This document shows, one piece after another, positions 58,401 to 64,000 of a stretch of 64,000 nucleotides of DNA; the first letter of the stretch is position 1, and every line of letters begins with the position of its first letter. Position numbers and translations under genes: made by a program. The stretch lies in contig JAOANR010000002.1 in the NCBI GenBank assembly GCA_030278955.1, positions 24,538,057-24,602,056 of the forward strand. Direction: 5' to 3'. Under the pieces are notes generated by a model. That model made no database searches, had not been told where the DNA came from, and saw nothing but the letters and a program-made list of their open reading frames with translations. The DNA is from Hygrophila difformis. Its lineage: Eukaryota > Streptophyta > Magnoliopsida > Lamiales > Acanthaceae.

Positions 58401-59631
58401 CGAAGGAAGGATTAGGATGTGTCTTGATGCAGGAACAACGAGTTATCGCATACGCATCTCGACAATTAAAACCTCATGAAGAGAATTATCCGACGCATGA
58501 CTTGGAATTAGCAGCAGTGGTGTTTGCCCTCAAGATTTGCCGACATTACTTGTATGGAAGAACATGTTGAGTCTTCACCGACCATAAAAGCCTCAAATAC
58601 ATATTTACGCAGAAAGAGTTAAATATGAGGCAAAGACGATGGTTGGAACTTATAAAAGATTACGACTTGGAGATTGCATACCATGAAGGAAAGGCTAACG
58701 TCGTGGCAGATGCATTAAGCCGGAAAGCTCAACATACACTGAGCACACTGATCCTACCACCTCAGTTGTATATGGATCTAGTGAGGTTGGACGTAGAACT
58801 AGTTCAACACGGCACGGTGGTGAGTACCATCAACTCCATGACAATCACCTCACCCGTGTTTGAGGAAATACGTGCAAATCAATCCGGAGATATTAAACTG
58901 GATAGGATAAAAGAGAAGATTGGCGAAGGTAAAGCAGCGGGATTTGCTATACACACAGATGGAAGCATTCGCTTCCAAGGAAGGTGGTGTGTACCCCAAA
59001 GGTGCAGTGGGTTGAAATAGAAATTGATGGAGGAAGGTCACAACACCCCCTATTCGGTCCATCCGGGGGGTGATAAACTCTATAAGGACTTGAAAAAGGT
59101 CTATTGGTGGCCAAGGATGAAAAACGAGGTAGCTGACTTCGTATCCAAGTGCTTGACCTGTCAGAAGGTCAAAGCCATCCGTCAAAAACCACTTGGACTA
59201 ATGAAGCCACTTGAAATCCCGAGTTGGAAGTGGGAAAGCATTTCTATGGATTTCGTTTCTGGACTACCACGGTCACCTAAGGGAAATAACAAGATTTGGG
59301 TGATTGTCGATCGACTAACAAAAGCGGCAATATTCATTCCCATGAAGGACACATGGTCCATGGATCAATTTGCACACGCTTATGTTGATAATGTAGTTCG
59401 CAGATATGGAGTACCCCACGACATCATATTCGATCGAGACAGTAGATTTGTCTCCCATTTTTGGACAAAAATGCAAGAAGCATTAGGGACTCAAATCAAG
59501 ATGAGCACTGCCTTTCATCCGATGACTGATGGCCAAACCGAAAGGACAATTCAAACGTTGGAGGATATGTTCCGGGCGTGTGTTTTGGAGTTTAAGGGAA
59601 GTTGGGAGAGCCACATACCATTAATTGAATT
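55472..59631 (+). pseudogene. Tekay-type gag-pol remnant, cut by an LTR
   Basis: The start MAPRGRPRKYPNVGQ marks gag. Order: gag N terminus, shift near 55850, capsid core (55870-56367), zinc knuckles CPRCNKRHLVKEC and CYRCGRGRHHYKDC (about 56567-56640), protease DSG (56950-56958), shift near 57020, reverse transcriptase with FIDD (57363-58217), a shift or short loss near 58205, RNase H (to 58570, TGA at 58568-58570), more RNase H and linker (58571-59020, TAG at its end), integrase HHCC and core (59024-59631). The frame stops in the integrase core where the LTR at 59632 starts; the rest presumably continues beyond the window. It is more distant from the other two gag-pol copies and no 5' LTR or PBS precedes it, so it is an old, 5'-truncated copy. 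Confidence 0.9.
59627..59631. repeat. Left target-site duplication (GAATT), partner outside
   Basis: The five bases before the LTR. The matching copy should lie after the other LTR, beyond the window. Confidence 0.5.
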
Positions 59632-60177
59632 TGTAACACCCCGGTTTTGGTAACCCAGGCCGAGATGCCACCGCCACACCTCCCAAGCAAGACACGACTT
59701 CATTCGAGCTCGCTTGAGAGATGCAAGGCTAAGGTATTTCAAAAATATAAATTTAAATCAAGCGCATTGTGTAATAATTTAAAATTAGCATAACATAATC
59801 CATGCATAATAAAATAATCGCAGCGGAAACTTAAATTTGGGCGACATGGCCAAAACGCAATGTATAACTAAAAAAAATAAAATGCAACATAGAGTTAATG
59901 TTCATATTCCCGAACCCGATGAAATGCACGTGCTCATTTGCCTTCGTACCCTGAGAGAAAAATTTAAATAACGGGTTTTATCAGTATATAAAATACTGAG
60001 TAAGTTAATATGCAACACAACAAATTTTAGAAAATTTTACCAGAGTATTTTAAAAAAAGGATTTTTATTTAAAATACGGAGACTTTAAAATCACGGGATA
60101 AGCTTCTTGTTCTCGCATAAACCAAAATTTCATTTTTTTCTTTCCATTGTTTCAATATGATCGAGATCACCGTATTT

Positions 60178-60468
60178 CGCTTGGGCACTTATGTCCACAA
60201 GCCTCTCAAAACACAATTCGCTAGGGCCCTTATGTCCACTAGCCTTACAAATCACCATTCGCCAAGGCTCTTATGTCCACTAGCCTTACGCTTGGGCTCT
60301 TATGTCCACAAGCCTCATAATCAATATTTCGCTAGGGCTCTTATGTCCGCTAGCCATACGCTTGGGCTCTTATGTCCGCAAGCCACATAATCAATATTTC
60401 GCTAGGGCTCTTATGTCCGCTAGCCATACGCTTGGGCTCTTATGTCCGCAAGCCACATAATCAATATT
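60178..60468. repeat. Minisatellite of stem-loop units in LTR
   Basis: Eight units of about 25-40 bp alternating GCTTGGGCTCTTATGTCC...CAAGC and GCTAGGGCTCTTATGTCC...CTAGC types. In each, the two ends can pair (GCTTG with CAAGC, GCTAG with CTAGC). The 66-68-bp double unit with ACATAATCAATATTTC is repeated almost exactly at its end. The 77- and 75-residue frames are this repeat translated. Confidence 0.85.
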
Positions 60469-62081
60469 TCATAGTATCCAGCTCGATCATAAATCACAAT
60501 ATTTCAAAAGTTCATAATTTAGTAAAAACGAGTTTTCGACACGGATTCACAAATTCCGCCAAATTCACATTTTTCCCAACAAAACCAATTCAACCATAGT
60601 TTACGCCAAACCGAATTAAAAATCCATTTGATACCCAATTGTTACGAAATTCACATATTATATAGATAACACATAGACGAACAACTTTTTAGTATTACAC
60701 TTTTCGAAATTCTACAGGGAAAGGTCTCAAAAATCGTCTTTACAACAGAACATAAGAAATGTATTTCGAGGCATGACTTCCAATAATGAACAGTAAAGGT
60801 TTTTAGGTGTGGAAACATAGCAAACTATTTTTAAAAATTCTGATAAATTTACAGTAGCTAGGAAACGTTAAAATAAGAATCTTTCATAGAAATAGCCATT
60901 TCAAAATTCGGACTCCTTCTAAGCCAAACGGGCCGATTACAGAAACCCTGATTTCAAAAACTTCCCTCTTCAGCGATTCACGGCAGTGGTTAAAATAAAA
61001 TCCATAACTTTCACATAACACTTCCAAAAATCGTAAGTTTTGACAGGGACAAACTAGACACATATATGAACAACTTTCATTTACATTGGAAAAATAGAAA
61101 ACGATCATAGGTTTGTCAAAAACGTACTGCAAGCTCAGACTCCACTGTTAACGGGTTGACAGCAGATTATTTCCAAAAACCAGATCATATTTTACTTAAC
61201 CAATCAAGTCCAAAATTCGTGAAAATTAACAGGCATATACTTTGATGTGTTAGGAACAACTTTCGTTTGAAAAAGATTACAGAAAAACGATCGCAACATG
61301 GTCAAAACGGCGGATTACAGAAAATGGTCGTAGTGAATCCTAAGTTGACAGATTCGCACAGTTATGAGAAAAGGGTTGTAACTTGGTTTCTACTCAACCA
61401 AAACCTCTAAAATTCGACGTGTATGATAATAACTTACCTCTCAAAAGGTTTGTGTCGAAGATCCTTCAATTCCAAGTCTCAAGGTATCTTCCCAACCGCA
61501 ACACAGCCTACAACGTCAATACACCGTCCGAGTGGGTGCGGTTTTTGGTCATGTGGAGGATTTCAGATTTGTAACTACAATCGGAGAAATAAAAAAGCAC
61601 ACTATCCAAGAACTCCCTTGAATATGTTGGAACTGGGTTTAGTGATCGAAGATGGGAATTTTATGACTTCGAGATCATGCCGTCCAACAGCAATACACAA
61701 CTCACAAGACACTCAATTGCTTTTGAATATGCAGGGATGGGAGAGGGGACGACTAGGTGGTTTCTTATGGGATTAGTGGGTGATAATGATTGATGAGTTA
61801 GCATATTGAATACCCTATAGTGTGGCAGGATGCGTTTCCAGTAATAACCACAAGTTACTCTTGATAATAGTAATTCCTGGCCGGTGCACTCTATGTACAA
61901 TGAAAAGTTTATCCATGACTATATTTAGTAACAACTGTCTGGGATTATGATTTCTAATGAATACCTAGTGACACACGATACATAGGCAAAATTTATGGTC
62001 TAATTTCTTCCACTAATTGAGGGCTGCTACAATATAGAATTTAATTGGTATGATTCGTACATAATTTACAAGTCATATCAC

Positions 62082-62082
<1 letters not shown>

Positions 62083-62151
<69 letters not shown>
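62083..62151. repeat. (AAT)n microsatellite
   Basis: About 23 AAT units in the LTR. Confidence 0.95.
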
Positions 62152-62152
<1 letters not shown>

Positions 62153-62395
62153 TGGTATAGTAGTAGGAATTGAAACCAATTGGAATGTTAGCAAGTAATG
62201 GGAAGAGTTGTCATGATTGATTATAAATTTGATCATTAAAATTATTGACAATAAATTGGATTAATATGAATATGTTAACACAATCATCTATTTAAAATAA
62301 CTATCTGGTAGAATAATGGGTAGCATATTGATAAAAGGAAAATTAGTAATAGTAAAAATAATACATTTTTAAATTTAAAATTTTGGGGTATTACA

Positions 62396-63430
62396 ATCCA
62401 CTCCGCTTAAGAATCAACTTCGTCCTCGAAGTTGCGTATCGTACTAAGGTTGCTTGGGACCTTATGAACAAATTCTCGGGTATTACAATCTACACTTCGT
62501 CCTCGAAGTTCGTGCTTAAAATGGCTCAAACAAAAATCTAGTGTCATGACTACGGTATAGCATCTTTCGGGCAATGGTTAAATTCTCATGGTTCTCATTC
62601 AACTCAATCCTCAAAACTTAGTCCTCAATCCAAAGTCCACGGCAAGTCAAAATTCACATGCTATACATGGTTGTTCGCTGGTCATAACATAGCGTCTAGT
62701 TGAAGAGTTATTCAATACGAACGATAAAAGTAGGAAATGGCTATGAGCACTATAATGGATACACACGATAATCTAGTAAAGGGGAGGAAAATAATATTTC
62801 AATCTTCCTCGCGGATTTATTAAAGTTCTTATCAGCATCTAGAATAGTGTGAACAAGGGCCAAGGCTAACTGTACAAGATATCGGACAAATGTAGAGATG
62901 AAAACGCTAAGTAAAGGTGGACAAAATCTAATACTAAGGCAATATAAAAATCATATTCTACAATAATGAATAATGATAATAACCATAACAATGCATGCCA
63001 TGTATGGATATAAATCCCCCCGATTTTTTTTTTTTTTCATGCAATTGTTTAAAACTTGTCCTACTAAAACAAATAATTTTTTTATTATTATTATTTTCTT
63101 CCATGGAGTTTTAAAAATATTTTCCATGGAAATAATATCTTAAAAATAATTATTTTAAAAGTTTTGTGTCTCTATAATGAGCCAAAAAAAAACAATAACC
63201 TTAAAAATATTTTCTTTTTCCGGGCTCAGAAAAAAAAATATAAGTATTGGGCTAAAAATTTGGGCAGAAGAATAGAAGTCTTTAAAAAAAATAAAAATAA
63301 ATTGGGATTAAAAGTATTTGGGCTGAAAATAATATTTGGGCTTTTTTTAAAAAAAATAAAAATTTGGGCTTCTTATAATATAGGCTTTTAAGATAATAAC
63401 ATTAAAATAATCCGGGCTCTGATACCACTT
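62396..63430 (-). other. Interior of ORF-less element
   Basis: No ORF of note. From the left: main polypurine tract and hairpin CAACTTCGTCCTCGAAGTTG (62415-62434); a second module with LTR-end-like CTCGGGTATTACA and ACTTCGTCCTCGAAGT (62475-62509); about 500 bp of unrecognised sequence; a CCCCCC run (63017-63022); the CCATGG inverted repeat (63099-63131); a degenerate (GGGCTT, AAATAA) stretch; then the PBS. Confidence 0.7.
63414..63427 (-). other. Primer-binding site, tRNA-iMet
   Basis: Minus strand TGGTATCAGAGCCC, three bases from the LTR. Confidence 0.9.
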
Positions 63431-64000
63431 TGTAACACTCCGGTTTTGGTAACCCAGGCCGGGATGCCACCGCCACACCTCCCAAGCAAGACACGACTTC
63501 ATTCGAGCTCGCTTGAGAGATGCAAGGCTAAGGTATTTCAAAAATATAAATTTAAATCAAGCGCATTGTGTAATAATTTAAAATTAGCATAACATAATCC
63601 ATGCATAATAAAATAATCGCAGCGGAAACTTAAATTTGGGCGACATGGCCAAAACGCAATGTAAACTAAAAAAAAATAAAATGCAACATAGAGTTAATGT
63701 TCATATTCCCGAACCCGATGAAATGCACGTGCTCATTTGCCTTCGTACCCTGAGAGAAAAATTTAAATAACGGGTTTTATCAGTATATAAAATACTGAGT
63801 AAGTTAATATGCAACACAACAAATTTTAGAAAATTTTAGCAGAGTATTTTAAAAAAAGGATTTTTATTTAAAATACGGGGACTTTAAAATCACGGGATAA
63901 GCTTCTTGTTCTCGCATAAACCAAAATTTCATATTTTTCTTTCCATTGTTTCAATATGATCGAGATCACCGTATTTCGCTTGGGCACTTATGTCCACAAG
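63431..64000 (-). repeat. 5' LTR of ORF-less element, window-truncated
   Basis: Matches 59632 onward with few differences (ACACTCC for ACACCCC at the start) and runs off the window at the first stem-loop unit. Confidence 0.9.

Larger units (their letters stand above)
59632..62395 (-). repeat. 3' LTR of ORF-less element (2764 bp)
   Basis: TGTAACACCCCGG to TTGGGGTATTACA. Contains CAGTAT/ATACTG (59982-59998), CTGAGAGAAAAA acceptor-like tract, the stem-loop minisatellite (60178-60468) and an AAT tract near its sense 5' end. Confidence 0.9.
59632..64000 (-). mobile_element. Non-autonomous LTR element without ORF (LARD-like), partial
   Basis: LTR (59632-62395), interior of 1035 bp (62396-63430), PBS, and the start of the second LTR (63431 on), cut by the window end. 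The interior has no gag or pol. It keeps the iMet PBS, the CCATGG leader repeat and hairpin-polypurine modules. Inserted in the integrase region of the gag-pol remnant to its left. Could be an internal deletion derivative of a Tekay-type element. Confidence 0.85.

Noticed and set aside
60178..60468. Regular short repeats resembling a CRISPR array
   Set aside because: Repeats lie in a plant LTR, spacers are not unique, and there are no cas genes; it is a stem-loop minisatellite.

Overview
The window is a stretch of plant nuclear genome built almost entirely of nested LTR retrotransposons. The evidence for a plant is: primer-binding sites matching plant tRNA-iMet and tRNA-Asp, Ty3/Gypsy polyproteins with a C-terminal chromodomain-like segment (chromovirus, most like the Tekay/Del lineage, which also has long LTRs), and one decayed host gene whose exons read as plant NADH-cytochrome b5 reductase. 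No intact host gene was found. The species cannot be named from this sequence.

Layout. 1-2810: LTR, PBS and leader of a minus-strand Tekay-type element whose body lies left of the window. 2811-4924: pieces of other LTRs nested in one another. 4925-6278 and 17647-20612: very long LTR-like DNA of an Athila/Tat-like element, carrying an array of nested palindromes and ending at a tRNA-Asp PBS (20613). 6279-17641: a complete minus-strand Tekay-type element with target duplication GTCGT, a gag-pol frame broken by one internal stop and one lost integrase zinc cysteine, and an extra coiled-coil ORF before gag. 20613-23792: internal remnant and second LTR of the Athila-like element. 23793-34519: a plus-strand Tekay-type element with both LTRs, the same extra ORF, and a gag-pol with many breaks; its two flanks do not match. 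34520-36073: more Athila-like LTR pieces. 36074-37053 continuing at 51182-about 51985: a plus-oriented LTR split by 37054-51181, a tandem LTR-gag-LTR-gag-LTR array with three 3350-bp LTRs, two gag-only interiors and a target duplication TTTTC at its outer ends. 52322-54050: the cytochrome b5 reductase pseudogene (minus). 55472-59631: a decayed plus-strand gag-pol cut in its integrase region by a minus-strand non-autonomous element (59632 to window end) with no ORF in its 1-kb interior.

How the parts relate. Autonomous-type elements (gag-pol), gag-only elements and an ORF-less element share the same cis-acting parts: iMet PBS, a CCATGG inverted repeat in the leader, a CAACTTCG hairpin beside the polypurine tract, a second polypurine tract further upstream, and LTR hairpins whose stems keep pairing while their sequence changes. 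This fits defective elements being copied with proteins from full-length relatives. The observations I rate highest are the extra coiled-coil/acidic ORF upstream of gag in two diverged elements, the triple-LTR gag-only array, and the fast-changing hairpin arrays in the LTRs and in the Athila-like DNA.
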